This document shows, piece after piece, positions 1-7,301 of a stretch of 34,655 nucleotides of DNA (position 1 is the stretch's first letter; each line of letters opens with the position of its first letter). The stretch comes from DASXVX01 sp036504075 (GTDB lineage Bacteria; Bacillota; Sulfobacillia; Symbiobacteriales; Symbiobacteriaceae). The notes below the pieces were generated by a model. The model had not been told where the DNA came from. It ran no database searches and saw only the letters and a list, made by a program, of their open reading frames with translations. The stretch lies in contig DASXVX010000015.1 of NCBI GenBank assembly GCA_036504075.1, positions 1 to 34,655 on the forward strand. The letters are read 5' to 3'. A program made the position numbers and the translations under genes.

Positions 1-21
1 AATCACGAGAGCACATGTTTT

Positions 22-131
22 AGGGTGGCTATGCCGAGAGGGATCACCCGTTCCCATTCCGAACACGGCCGTTAAGCCTCTCAGGGCCGATGGTACTACG
101 TCTTGAACGTGGGAGAGTAGGTCGCCGCCCA
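22..131 (+). rRNA. rrf: 5S ribosomal RNA
   Basis: The segment carries the highly conserved 5S core (CCCGTTCCCATTCCGAACAC, then GTTAAGCC, and GGGAGAGTAGGTCGCCGCC near the end). The terminal helix forms between GGGTGGC near position 23 and GTCGCCGCCC ending at 130. Length, about 110 nt, is normal. It is presumably the last gene of an rRNA operon whose 16S and 23S genes lie left of the window. Ends are estimated from helix I and are uncertain by a few bases. Confidence 0.96.
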
Positions 132-143
132 AACTATTTACCT

Positions 144-173
144 CAAGGGCCACTGCGCACGCAGTGGCCCTTG
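144..173 (+). terminator. Hairpin after 5S rRNA, probable rrn terminator
   Basis: A perfect 13-bp stem (CAAGGGCCACTGC / GCAGTGGCCCTTG) with a GCAC loop begins 13 nt after the 5S gene. No clear T-tract follows on either strand, so it is not a textbook intrinsic terminator, but its place and strength suggest it ends or processes the rRNA transcript. From here to the end of spo0A at 330 I see nothing else. Confidence 0.55.
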
Positions 174-329
174 AACCATGTGGCGACCGGCTCACCTCCG
201 TTTCCCTTTGGCAGTGCCTCGCGCCCGCAGCTCCGGGGAAACGGCGGTTCGTCCCACGGTCGAAGCGTCGTCTGGAGCGCAGGAGTGGGTCGCCCCGCCG
301 CCTCAACGATCATCAGGAATTTCCACTGA

Positions 330-1085
330 CTAACCGGCCATCCCCCGCAGGTGATCGGCCAGCATGGCCACGAACTCGGAGTTGGTCGGCTTGCCCCGGC
401 TATAGTTGACCGTGGCGCCGAACAGCCGGTGGAGTTCACCCAGGTCCGCTCGGTTCCAGGCGACCTCGATGGCGTGCCGGATGGAACGTTCCACCCGAGA
501 CGGGACGGTTCCGTGGATCCGCGCGATTGCCGGGTACAACTCCTTGGTCATGCCGCACAGATCGCCACCGTTGTTCAGCACGTATTGGACAGCATCCTTC
601 AGATAGCGGTATCCTTGTAAATGGGCTGGAACCCCCGTCCGCCGGAGAATTTCGGCCACCGTACGCGTCTGCATGGGCTGGCTCAGGGCGACAAATTCCC
701 GTGCCGGAATGACCCGGTCCATGATAAGAGCTGCCCGTTCCGCCACCAGATCTGGGCTAGCCGGTCGCAGCAAGCAGTAGGTAGCGCCGTTTTGGTAGTA
801 CAGCTGCACCATGCGGTCCGATGGGCAGGACATGAGCAGCAGAATCTTTGCGGGTCGGTCGGCCCCCAGGTTGGACAGTACGGCCAGCCCGTCCAGGCAG
901 GGTAGGACATCGTCGAGGATTAGCAAATCCGGGCGGAGCGCCCGCACCAGGTCCACCGCCTCGGTGCCGGTCCGCGCTTCGCCGATGACGACAAACCCGG
1001 GGAGGCTGTCGAAATGGTCCACTAGCAGCCGGCGGTTGGATGGGCTGTCGTCTGCGATCAGCAGTGAAGTCAGACTCTCTTGCAA
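330..1085 (-). CDS. spo0A: Spo0A-type sporulation response regulator with divergent receiver
   Basis: This 251-residue protein has an N-terminal receiver (about residues 5-125) and a C-terminal Spo0A DNA-binding domain (about 150-248). The C-terminal domain is strongly conserved, with GVPAHLQGYRYLKDA, SRVERSIRHAIEVAW and KPTNSEFVAMLADHLR. The start is taken as TTG at 1085, 8 nt after AGGAGGG; the reading frame stays open far upstream, but that part is antisense to the next gene. The receiver keeps the acidic pair D12-D13 and the phospho-acceptor D58 (LILDDVLP), but the conserved Lys (usually LKPF) is Arg (LLRPAS) and the switch Thr aligns with Met/Ser. Spo0A normally receives phosphate from a phosphorelay and controls entry into sporulation. 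The odd receiver suggests altered phosphorylation or a paralogue; the family call itself is secure. Confidence 0.93.
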   Translation of the reverse strand: MQESLTSLLIADDSPSNRRLLVDHFDSLPGFVVIGEARTGTEAVDLVRALRPDLLILDDVLPCLDGLAVLSNLGADRPAKILLLMSCPSDRMVQLYYQNGATYCLLRPASPDLVAERAALIMDRVIPAREFVALSQPMQTRTVAEILRRTGVPAHLQGYRYLKDAVQYVLNNGGDLCGMTKELYPAIARIHGTVPSRVERSIRHAIEVAWNRADLGELHRLFGATVNYSRGKPTNSEFVAMLADHLRGMAG

Positions 1086-1161
1086 GGGGAAGTCCCTCCT
1101 ATTCGCTAGGAGAGAAATCCTTACTTTGGGCTTAAAACACCTGCCAAACAGCGCCCCGGAA

Positions 1162-1181
1162 TGTCGCAACAAATTTCGACA
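1162..1181. promoter_or_regulatory. Inverted pair of 0A-box-like sites between spo0A and DUF1848 gene
   Basis: Read toward spo0A, the sequence is TGTCGAA, six bases, TGCGACA. The first half is an exact Spo0A box (TGTCGAA) and the second is a one-mismatch copy in inverse orientation. The site lies about 77-96 nt upstream of the spo0A start and 64-83 nt upstream of the divergent gene. Autoregulation by Spo0A through 0A boxes is known in Bacillus; binding here is inferred. Confidence 0.5.
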
Positions 1182-1244
1182 GGCAAGCATGAGCAAGTCT
1201 CGACGCCCCAGATCCCCGTTCCTGAGAGGAGGGGAGGTAGCAGG

Positions 1245-2165
1245 GTGATCATCTCGGCGTCTTACAAGACGGACATCCCGGCTTTTTACGGTGAGTGGTT
1301 CATGAACCGGTTGCAGGCAGGCTACTGCAAGATGGTCAACCCCTACGGCCGACAGGTATACCGCGTCTCCCTGACGAGGCCCGACGTTGATGGCTTCGTA
1401 TTCTGGAGCAAGAACATTGGCCCGTTTCTCCCGCACCTGCCCCAGATTCGCAGCCTGGGCTACCCTTTCGTCCTCCAATACTCGCTGACCGGGTATCCCA
1501 GGGCTTTGGAATCTGCAGTGCCTTCCCCGGAACAATCGGTGCACTACCTCAAGCGGGTAGCGGATCAGTATGGCCCGCGCGCAGTGGTGTGGCGATACGA
1601 TCCAATCTTGTTTACCGCCATGACGCCACTGGACTTCCACCGGCGCAACTTTGCCAGCCTTGCCCGTCAGCTCTCCGGCACCACTGACGAAGTGGTTGTC
1701 TCTTTTGCCCATATCTACAAAAAGACCCGGCGCAATCTCGAAGTTGCTGCCTCCACATGCGGATTCACCTGGGATGACCCCGGAGACGACGTCAAGCTGC
1801 AACTGGCCGCTGAACTCGTTGAAGTGGCCCGAACCCATGGGATGCGCTTGACCACATGCTCTCAGAGCCAGTATTGCGTTCCCGGGGCTGGCGAGGCGCG
1901 CTGTGTCGATGCGCAGAGAATGAGCGCTGTAGCCGGATATTCGATCGTAGCCAAACAGCAAGGGAACCGCCCGGACTGCCGATGCGACCTCTCGCGTGAC
2001 ATCGGAGAATACGACACCTGCACCCAAGGATGCGTTTACTGTTATGCGGTCCAGAACCGGCGGCTGGCACAGTTGCGATACCGGCAGCATGATCCGCACG
2101 GCGAGTTCTTATTCCCTTCGGGGGCCGGCTCCAGCGGCGCAAGCCTGTCCACGGGTCCCGGATAG
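1245..2165 (+). CDS. DUF1848 family protein
   Basis: The 306-residue product resembles the DUF1848 family: an N-terminal ISASYKTDIPAFYG motif, a central DGFVFWSKNIGPFL segment, VWRYDPILF, and a C-terminal cysteine cluster CRCDLSRDIGEYDTC followed by CTQGCVYCYA. The last part has CxxxCxxC spacing, as in radical-SAM [4Fe-4S] sites, but at the C-terminal end rather than the usual N-terminal place. Biochemical function is unknown. GTG at 1245 is preferred because it follows GAGGGGAGGT at good spacing; an ATG at 1161 in the same frame has no such site. It is divergent from spo0A with about 160 bp between starts. Confidence 0.82.
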   Translation: MIISASYKTDIPAFYGEWFMNRLQAGYCKMVNPYGRQVYRVSLTRPDVDGFVFWSKNIGPFLPHLPQIRSLGYPFVLQYSLTGYPRALESAVPSPEQSVHYLKRVADQYGPRAVVWRYDPILFTAMTPLDFHRRNFASLARQLSGTTDEVVVSFAHIYKKTRRNLEVAASTCGFTWDDPGDDVKLQLAAELVEVARTHGMRLTTCSQSQYCVPGAGEARCVDAQRMSAVAGYSIVAKQQGNRPDCRCDLSRDIGEYDTCTQGCVYCYAVQNRRLAQLRYRQHDPHGEFLFPSGAGSSGASLSTGPG

Positions 2166-2166
2166 C

Positions 2167-2202
2167 ATAAAAGGCCTGCCTTCCCGTGTGGGAGGCAGGC
2201 CT
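2167..2202 (-). terminator. Intrinsic terminator, mainly for the DUF378 gene
   Basis: The stem AGGCCTGCCT / AGGCAGGCCT is followed on the minus strand by TTTT. It sits 22 nt after the DUF378 stop codon and just after the convergent DUF1848 stop, so it may serve both. Confidence 0.75.
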
Positions 2203-2224
2203 ACCCGGTTCACGGACCCGTAAT

Positions 2225-2443
2225 CTAGCGAACCCGCTCGCGTTCCCGGTCAGGGGTCCGCACCAGAAGGGAGATCGCGATCAGCCCGGCGATTCCGATC
2301 AGCGAGTAAACAACACGCGAGAGGAACGCCGTCGGACCGCCGAAGAGCGCCGCCACCAGATCGAAGCGAAAAAAGCCAATGAGTCCCCAGTTGAGCGCCC
2401 CGATGATTACGAGGAGCTGAGCAAGCCACGTCAGGCCGTTCAT
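2225..2443 (-). CDS. DUF378 small membrane protein (YuzA-like)
   Basis: A 72-residue protein with two hydrophobic segments: WLAQLLVIIGALNWGLIGFF (about residues 5-24) and VVYSLIGIAGLIAISLLV (about 44-61), followed by a charged tail ending RERERVR. The ALNWGLIGFF...DLVAALFG pattern is typical of DUF378, a family of two-helix membrane proteins of unknown role common in spore-forming Firmicutes. The start at 2443 is set by GGAGGAG eight bases upstream; an in-frame ATG further upstream lacks a ribosome site. It appears monocistronic. Confidence 0.85.
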   Translation of the reverse strand: MNGLTWLAQLLVIIGALNWGLIGFFRFDLVAALFGGPTAFLSRVVYSLIGIAGLIAISLLVRTPDRERERVR

Positions 2444-2653
2444 AGCCGATCTCTCCTCCGTTACGCGTTTCCCACAGGAATTATGATGCCGCGGCCTGTT
2501 CAAACCATGCAGGCAGTTCTTTACATAGCGCCGATCGATCATAAACACTGATAGATGAATGCCATTATCATCAGGAACTCGGAAGGGAAAATAGTGAAAA
2601 GCCCTAACTATTTAAGCGGACATCGGCCACAATATCAGATGGGGGCTAAAGTC

Positions 2654-3565
2654 ATGAAACTTTTTACGTACTACGCACATGCCGGCCTGAAGCTTGGAAT
2701 CGGGACCGAAACCGGCGTGCTGGACGTCGCGGAGGCGGGTAAAGCTGCTGGCATGCCGGCGCCGGCAGATATTCATGCCGTGATCGCCGGCGGTCGGGAT
2801 TCCCTGGGTGCCTTGGCGAAGTTGGCCCAGGCGGTAGCAGGTCGCCCCGAGCTGATCAAAAAAGTGGACACGCTGCGGCTGGCGCCGTGCGTGCCCTTTC
2901 CGTCCAAGATTGTGTGCGTGGGGCTCAATTACCGCCGCCACGCGCAGGAATCCAACATGGCCATCCCCACTTCGCCGGTGCTCTTCTCGAAGTTTAGCAA
3001 TGCGCTGTCGGCTCCCGGGAGCGTGATTCCGCTGCCGGCGGGCAGCAAGCAGATCGACTATGAGGCCGAACTGACCATTGTCATGGGGCAGCGGGCCAAA
3101 GGCGTCTCCGCGGCGGATGCCCTGGGCTACGTGTTTGGCTACTGCAACGCCAACGACCTCTCTGCCCGGGACCTGCAGTTCCGCACGAGCCAGTGGCTGC
3201 TGGGCAAGACGCTGGATGGCTTCTGCCCAATCGGGCCGCACCTGGTGACGTCCGACGAGGTGCCGAACCCGAACAACTTGGCTGTCCGCAGCTGGGTAAA
3301 CGGCGAACTGCGGCAGAACTCCAATACCGCCGACATGATCTTCTCCTGTGCGGAGATCATCAGCTATGTCTCGCAGTACATGACCCTGGAGCCGGGCGAC
3401 ATTATCCTGACGGGCACGCCGGAGGGCGTCGTCATGGGCTTCCCGGAAGATCGCCGGGCCCAGTCCTGGCTGAAGCCCGGCGACAGTGTCACCGTGGAAG
3501 TAGAAGGCCTGGGGCAGTTGCAGAATTCGTTCCAGCCGGAACCTACGGGTTCATCCGCTGATTGA
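2654..3565 (+). CDS. Fumarylacetoacetate hydrolase family protein
   Basis: The 303-residue protein has the short N-terminal region and C-terminal catalytic domain of the FAH family. Visible motifs are PSKIVCVGLNYRRHAQE, the metal-binding IDYEAEL, NDLSARDLQ, the LLGKTLDGFCPIGP loop with the conserved Lys, and LTGTPEGVVMG near the end. Members cleave or isomerise 2,4-dioxo acids (acylpyruvases, HHDD isomerase, oxaloacetate decarboxylase/tautomerase), so the substrate cannot be fixed from sequence. ATG 2654 gives the normal family N-terminus (MKLFTYYAH), with a GGGGG stretch upstream; ATG 2555 would add 33 unusual residues. Its last 23 bases overlap the end of the convergent lipoprotein gene. 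Confidence 0.9.
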   Translation: MKLFTYYAHAGLKLGIGTETGVLDVAEAGKAAGMPAPADIHAVIAGGRDSLGALAKLAQAVAGRPELIKKVDTLRLAPCVPFPSKIVCVGLNYRRHAQESNMAIPTSPVLFSKFSNALSAPGSVIPLPAGSKQIDYEAELTIVMGQRAKGVSAADALGYVFGYCNANDLSARDLQFRTSQWLLGKTLDGFCPIGPHLVTSDEVPNPNNLAVRSWVNGELRQNSNTADMIFSCAEIISYVSQYMTLEPGDIILTGTPEGVVMGFPEDRRAQSWLKPGDSVTVEVEGLGQLQNSFQPEPTGSSAD

Positions 3566-4055
3566 TCGCACGGATCAGGTCGGCCAATCCGCCGGCCGGG
3601 TCTTCTTTGCGGGCCCTGGGCAGGTAATTACTGCGCACGAGGCCCAGCATGTCATCGATTGTGAATCTCTTCTCAAAGAACGCTCCACCCATGGCGAAGC
3701 GGATGTCGTAGTTGTCCTGGGGATAGACCACGAGCACCAGCATGTTCGTTTCGGGCCACTTCTTATCCGCAAGCAGCTTGTCCAGGTATGCGTCCTTGGT
3801 CGGTCCGCCGACGTCCGCAGCGGTGACGATCTGGAACTGGACGGAAGCGGTCTGCTTCAAAGCCGCCGTCAGTCCGGCCTGATCGCCCGGGAGATTGACA
3901 CGCTGGCCGGAGGGGTCGCCGGCGTTACTGCCGGCCTTGCTGCTGGGGACCGCTGGCGCCGGCGCCGATTTACGGCCGAATCCGCTACACCCGGCAAGGG
4001 TGGCGGTTACAATCACGATCATCACGGCCAAAACCCAGCTCAACTGTTTACGCAC
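3543..4055 (-). CDS. Lipoprotein with TPM-like domain
   Basis: This 170-residue protein starts with a lipoprotein signal peptide: charged N-terminus, hydrophobic VLAVMIVIVTATLAGC with lipobox LAGC, then a low-complexity Ala/Pro/Ser linker. The mature part (VQFQIVTAADVGG, NMLVLVVYPQDNYDIRFAMGG, FTIDDMLGLVRSNYLPRARKEDPAGGLADLIRAIN) resembles TPM-domain (TLP18.3/Psb32/YgcG-type) proteins, where the pattern 'own end, nonprocessive thresholds, then small helix' is usual. GTG 4055 is preferred because GGAGGAGG lies nine bases upstream; the longer frame from 4076 would put that site inside the gene. Function is unknown; probably anchored on the outer face of the membrane. It is convergent with and overlaps the FAH gene. 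Confidence 0.72.
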   Translation of the reverse strand: MRKQLSWVLAVMIVIVTATLAGCSGFGRKSAPAPAVPSSKAGSNAGDPSGQRVNLPGDQAGLTAALKQTASVQFQIVTAADVGGPTKDAYLDKLLADKKWPETNMLVLVVYPQDNYDIRFAMGGAFFEKRFTIDDMLGLVRSNYLPRARKEDPAGGLADLIRAINQRMNP

Positions 4056-4128
4056 AAACGTCGACCTCCTCCGCACTGCTCTCCCACCGAATAACGTCGT
4101 TGATTCGCTGAAAGTTACGACCTATCCT

Positions 4129-4146
4129 GCGAATTGTACGATTCGC
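4129..4146. repeat. Palindrome GCGAAT-N6-ATTCGC upstream of lipoprotein gene
   Basis: GCGAAT TGTACG ATTCGC is an 18-bp near-perfect palindrome about 75-90 nt upstream of the lipoprotein start. The half-site GATTCGC also occurs at about 4102 and 4206. It could be an operator for the minus-strand gene; no regulator is indicated. Confidence 0.4.
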
Positions 4147-4228
4147 CTGGGGGGAGTATTGTGTTCAGACCGGCAGGCAGGCCCGGTCTGCCGGACGTAC
4201 CTGACGATTCGCTAGCGGGACAGGCCAA

Positions 4229-4256
4229 AGGGGAGGACGGTTTACCGCCCTCCCCT
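4229..4256 (-). terminator. Terminator hairpin after GNAT gene
   Basis: On the minus strand AGGGGAGGGCGG-TAAA-CCGTCCTCCCCT forms a 12-bp stem (one G-U pair) starting three bases after the acetyltransferase stop, followed by TTT. The T-run is short, but position and stem strength support termination of the asnB-GNAT transcript. Confidence 0.65.
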
Positions 4257-4258
4257 GT

Positions 4259-5218
4259 CTATTCGTCGTCCTCTGTGCGGCTCTTGACGGGTTCGCCCAT
4301 GGGCGGACTCCACTCGAAAATATTTGAGTCCTCCCGGGACGACCGGCGGGGGTTGCGCACGAACCCCATGCGGGACCAGAACGGCTCGGCCCGCCGGTAC
4401 GTGTCCAGCGTGGACAGAGGGCGCCGAAGCCGCTGTACCTCCTTGATCACCAGGGCGCCATACCCCTTGCCCTGGTGGGCGGGGTGGACTTCGAAGGATT
4501 CGATTTCGAACTCCACGGCGGGCCGGGGCGACCGGGGGTCGTAGCCCTCCATGCCCGGCAGGTATTGCTCCCTGAGGATGCGTGCCAGGGCTACCGTGTT
4601 GCGCCCTTCCCGGAGTTCGAGATAGGTGGCGTCGGTATCGGTCATGAGATCTTCGATGATCAGCGATTCCCAGTCGATCTTGCAATCCTCGGCAAAGTAC
4701 ACGAGCCGCTTCATGATGCGGACGGACGGGTGCAGCCACTCCAACACCACGCCGCCTTCCAGTTCCTTGCGGCCCATGGGCGGCATGGGCGCTTCGTCGT
4801 CCATTTCCCAGAGTTCGTTGGAATCTCGGAACCAGAGGTTGTCCAGCACCGGGTCTTCGTCGCCGTCCCACCAGGCCGCCGCCCAGGAGTAGTCGGCCCG
4901 GGCACCCTGCTGGCAGACCATCCAGAGGGCGGTGAAGCGGTGGTAGTCCACCGCGGCGTGTACGGCGTCGAAGATGAGCAGCTTCTCCTGGAAGTGCCAG
5001 GTAGTCTCCAGCACCAACCGGTCCCGGGTGCCGAAGGTATGCCAGCGGATGTGGCGGGCCACTTCCCGATGGTCCGGACCCAGGACGGGCGTCACGGTGG
5101 TCACCATTTGGGCCTGTGTCAGGTCGGCCAGCAGGTCCGCTGTTTCGGAAGCCAGCGTCTCCAGAGCGGGATGGGGCGGCAGGACCGCCTCGAGCGGGCG
5201 GAATACGAGGGTGCGCAT
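4259..5218 (-). CDS. GNAT family acetyltransferase with long N-terminal extension
   Basis: The product has 319 residues. The C-terminal third carries a GNAT fold: VEFEIESFEVHPAHQGKGYGALVIKEVQ contains the acetyl-CoA loop (Q-G-K-G-Y-G), followed by DTYRRAEPFWSRMGFV, typical of the last GNAT strands. The first ~220 residues are not a domain I recognise; they are rich in Trp and acidic residues (WWDGDEDPVLDNLWFRDSNELWEMDDEAP). ATG 5218 follows GGGAGGA at correct spacing. It lies 95 nt downstream of asnB on the same strand, so the two may be cotranscribed. Substrate unknown. Confidence 0.8.
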   Translation of the reverse strand: MRTLVFRPLEAVLPPHPALETLASETADLLADLTQAQMVTTVTPVLGPDHREVARHIRWHTFGTRDRLVLETTWHFQEKLLIFDAVHAAVDYHRFTALWMVCQQGARADYSWAAAWWDGDEDPVLDNLWFRDSNELWEMDDEAPMPPMGRKELEGGVVLEWLHPSVRIMKRLVYFAEDCKIDWESLIIEDLMTDTDATYLELREGRNTVALARILREQYLPGMEGYDPRSPRPAVEFEIESFEVHPAHQGKGYGALVIKEVQRLRRPLSTLDTYRRAEPFWSRMGFVRNPRRSSREDSNIFEWSPPMGEPVKSRTEDDE

Positions 5219-5313
5219 GGAGATCCTCCCGTGCAGTCGTCGTTCTTTACTATGGTTCGCCCGGGGCTTCCGGACTCCTACCGCCTTGTCCGGTTTTTCA
5301 ATCATGATGCAGG

Positions 5314-7158
5314 CTAGCAGAGCACGACCTGGTACTCCCGCAGCCAGGTGTCGAGTTGGCCCACATAGGCGAACAGCGATCCCAGGCCCATCAACTGGCC
5401 GAACCAGGGCATGGCGGTCGCTGAACCGTCTTGTTTGGCCAACTCCCGGACGGCGCTAGCGTCGATTACCTGATGCAGAGGCGACTGGGGATCGTCGAGG
5501 AGCGAGAGTGCCCAGTCCCGGGCCGCCGCGAAGTATGCGGGGTTGTGGGTTTTCGGGAACGGGGATTTCTTCCGGTAGAGCACGTCGTCCGGCAGAATCC
5601 CCCGGAGCGCCTTTCTCAGGATTCCCTTTTCCCGGTCGTCGGCCATCTTCATGGCCCAGGGGATGTTCCAGACGTACTCCACAATCCGGTGGTCGCAGAA
5701 GGGGACGCGGGCTTCGAGGCCAACGGCCATGGACATCCGGTCTTTCCGGTCCAGCAAGGTGGCCATGAACCAGTTGAGGTTCAGGTAGAACATCTCGCGC
5801 CTGCGGGCTTCCAGCGGGTCTTCGCCCTCGAGCACGGGCACTTCCGCGATGGTCTCCCGATACCGCCGGGCCACGTATTCCGCCGGCTTCAGCCGGCCCC
5901 GCAGAGCGGGCGCGAGCAGCCGGGTCCGCTCCGACAGCATCCGGACCCAGGGGAAGGTTTGCCCTTGCAGCGCCTCCGGCTGGTGAAACCAGGGGTAGCC
6001 GCCGAAGATTTCGTCGGCGCACTCGCCGGAGAGCACCACGGTCTCCCGCTCTTTGATCGCCTTGCAGAAGAGGAGCAGGGAGGCGTCCACGTCGGCCATG
6101 CCCGGCAGGTCTCGGGCCCGCATCGCGGTTTTCAAGGCTTCAACCAGCTCAGGGGTGTCAATGATCACGTCGTGGTGCTCGGAACCCAGAAACTCGGACA
6201 TGCGCTTCGCCCAGGGGGCGTCGGCGTTGGGCTGGAAGTCGCTGGTCTGAAAGTACTTGTCGTTGTCCCGGTAGTCGATGGACCAGGTCCGGAGCGGCCC
6301 CCGGCCTTGCTGCCGGAAGTAGTCGGTCGCGATGGCGGCGATGGCGCTGGAGTCCAGGCCACCGGAGAGCAGCGTGGCGATGGGCACGTCGGAGACCAGT
6401 TGTCGCTGGACGGCATCGACGACCAGGTGCCGGACGGTCTCGGCGGTCGTGTCGAGGTCGTCGGTGTGCGGCCGGCTGACCAGCGACCAGTACTGCCGGC
6501 GCTGCAGGCCCTTTCGGTCGAAGGTCAGGTAGCAGCCGGGCCGCAGTTCCGAAACGCCTTTAAAGACCCCATGGCCCGGCGTCCGCGAAGGACCGAGGCC
6601 GAAGATTTCGTGCAGCCCATCCTCGTCCACCTCGGGCGGCACCGCCGGATGGGCCAGGAGCGCCTTCAGTTCGGAGCCGAACAGCAGTCCGTTGCCGCGC
6701 TGGGCGTAGAAGAGCGGTTTGACCCCCAGCCGGTCCCGGGCGAGGAACAACTGCTGTCCGGCTTCGTCCCAGATACCGAAGGCGAAGATGCCATTCAGCC
6801 GTTCCAGACTGGCCGGTCCCCAGGCCATGTAGGCGAGCAGCACCACTTCCGTGTCGCTGCGGGTGCGGGGAGTGTGGCCGGCCGCCGCCAATTCCCGTCG
6901 GACCTCCGGCGTGTTATAGAGTTCCCCATTGTATACGATGGTGTAAATCTGATGCCCCAACCGGCGGGTCATGGGCTGCGCCCCGCCGTCCGGGTCGATG
7001 ATGGTGAGCCGCCGGTGGCCCAGGGCCGCGTGCCGGGAGAGCGACTGACCCCGGGCATCGGGCCCGCGGTGAGCGATGGCCGCGATCATGGCCTCGAGGG
7101 TGGTGCCGTGGTAAGTCAGGTCATTGTCCCAGTCAATCCAGCCGGTAATTCCGCACAT
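5314..7158 (-). CDS. asnB: Asparagine synthase (glutamine-hydrolysing)
   Basis: A 614-residue class-II amidotransferase that makes asparagine from aspartate, ATP and glutamine. Cys2 (MCGITGW) is the glutaminase nucleophile; AHRGPDARG, GHRRLTI and VYNGELYN are N-terminal domain motifs. The synthetase domain has the PP-loop LLSGGLDSSAIAA and SGECADEIFGGYPWF. Length and order match bacterial AsnB. The start is well supported by GGAGGG seven bases upstream. It is divergent from the P-loop/Asp23 gene and probably leads the acetyltransferase gene. Other AsnB-like enzymes amidate peptidoglycan or peptides, but nothing here points to that. Confidence 0.95.
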   Translation of the reverse strand: MCGITGWIDWDNDLTYHGTTLEAMIAAIAHRGPDARGQSLSRHAALGHRRLTIIDPDGGAQPMTRRLGHQIYTIVYNGELYNTPEVRRELAAAGHTPRTRSDTEVVLLAYMAWGPASLERLNGIFAFGIWDEAGQQLFLARDRLGVKPLFYAQRGNGLLFGSELKALLAHPAVPPEVDEDGLHEIFGLGPSRTPGHGVFKGVSELRPGCYLTFDRKGLQRRQYWSLVSRPHTDDLDTTAETVRHLVVDAVQRQLVSDVPIATLLSGGLDSSAIAAIATDYFRQQGRGPLRTWSIDYRDNDKYFQTSDFQPNADAPWAKRMSEFLGSEHHDVIIDTPELVEALKTAMRARDLPGMADVDASLLLFCKAIKERETVVLSGECADEIFGGYPWFHQPEALQGQTFPWVRMLSERTRLLAPALRGRLKPAEYVARRYRETIAEVPVLEGEDPLEARRREMFYLNLNWFMATLLDRKDRMSMAVGLEARVPFCDHRIVEYVWNIPWAMKMADDREKGILRKALRGILPDDVLYRKKSPFPKTHNPAYFAAARDWALSLLDDPQSPLHQVIDASAVRELAKQDGSATAMPWFGQLMGLGSLFAYVGQLDTWLREYQVVLC

Positions 7159-7242
7159 GAGTCATCCCTCCGGATGCCCCATGGTACGCGGGGTTCGCCG
7201 GGGTGTGCATGTCGGCCTCCGCTGGCCGAGTGTTGCCGAGTG

Positions 7243-7271
7243 TTGCCGCCGCGCGGGGGATTTGGTACAGT
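7243..7271 (+). promoter_or_regulatory. Putative sigma-A promoter of P-loop/Asp23 gene
   Basis: TTGCCG and TACAGT are separated by 17 nt, about 30 nt before the start codon. The -35 overlaps a short direct repeat of GAGTGTTGCC (two copies, about 7229-7248). Confidence 0.5.
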
Positions 7272-7301
7272 TACAACAGTAATTCGGGAGGAGGGATGCC
7301 G

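Noticed and set aside
1086..1130. AGGATTT...GAAT as a sigma-H promoter of spo0A
   Set aside because: Spacing is too short and the GAAT merges with the ribosome binding site.
1086..2099. Upstream extension of the spo0A reading frame to 589 residues
   Set aside because: It is antisense to the DUF1848 gene, has no recognisable domain, and a strong ribosome site lies just before the TTG at 1085.
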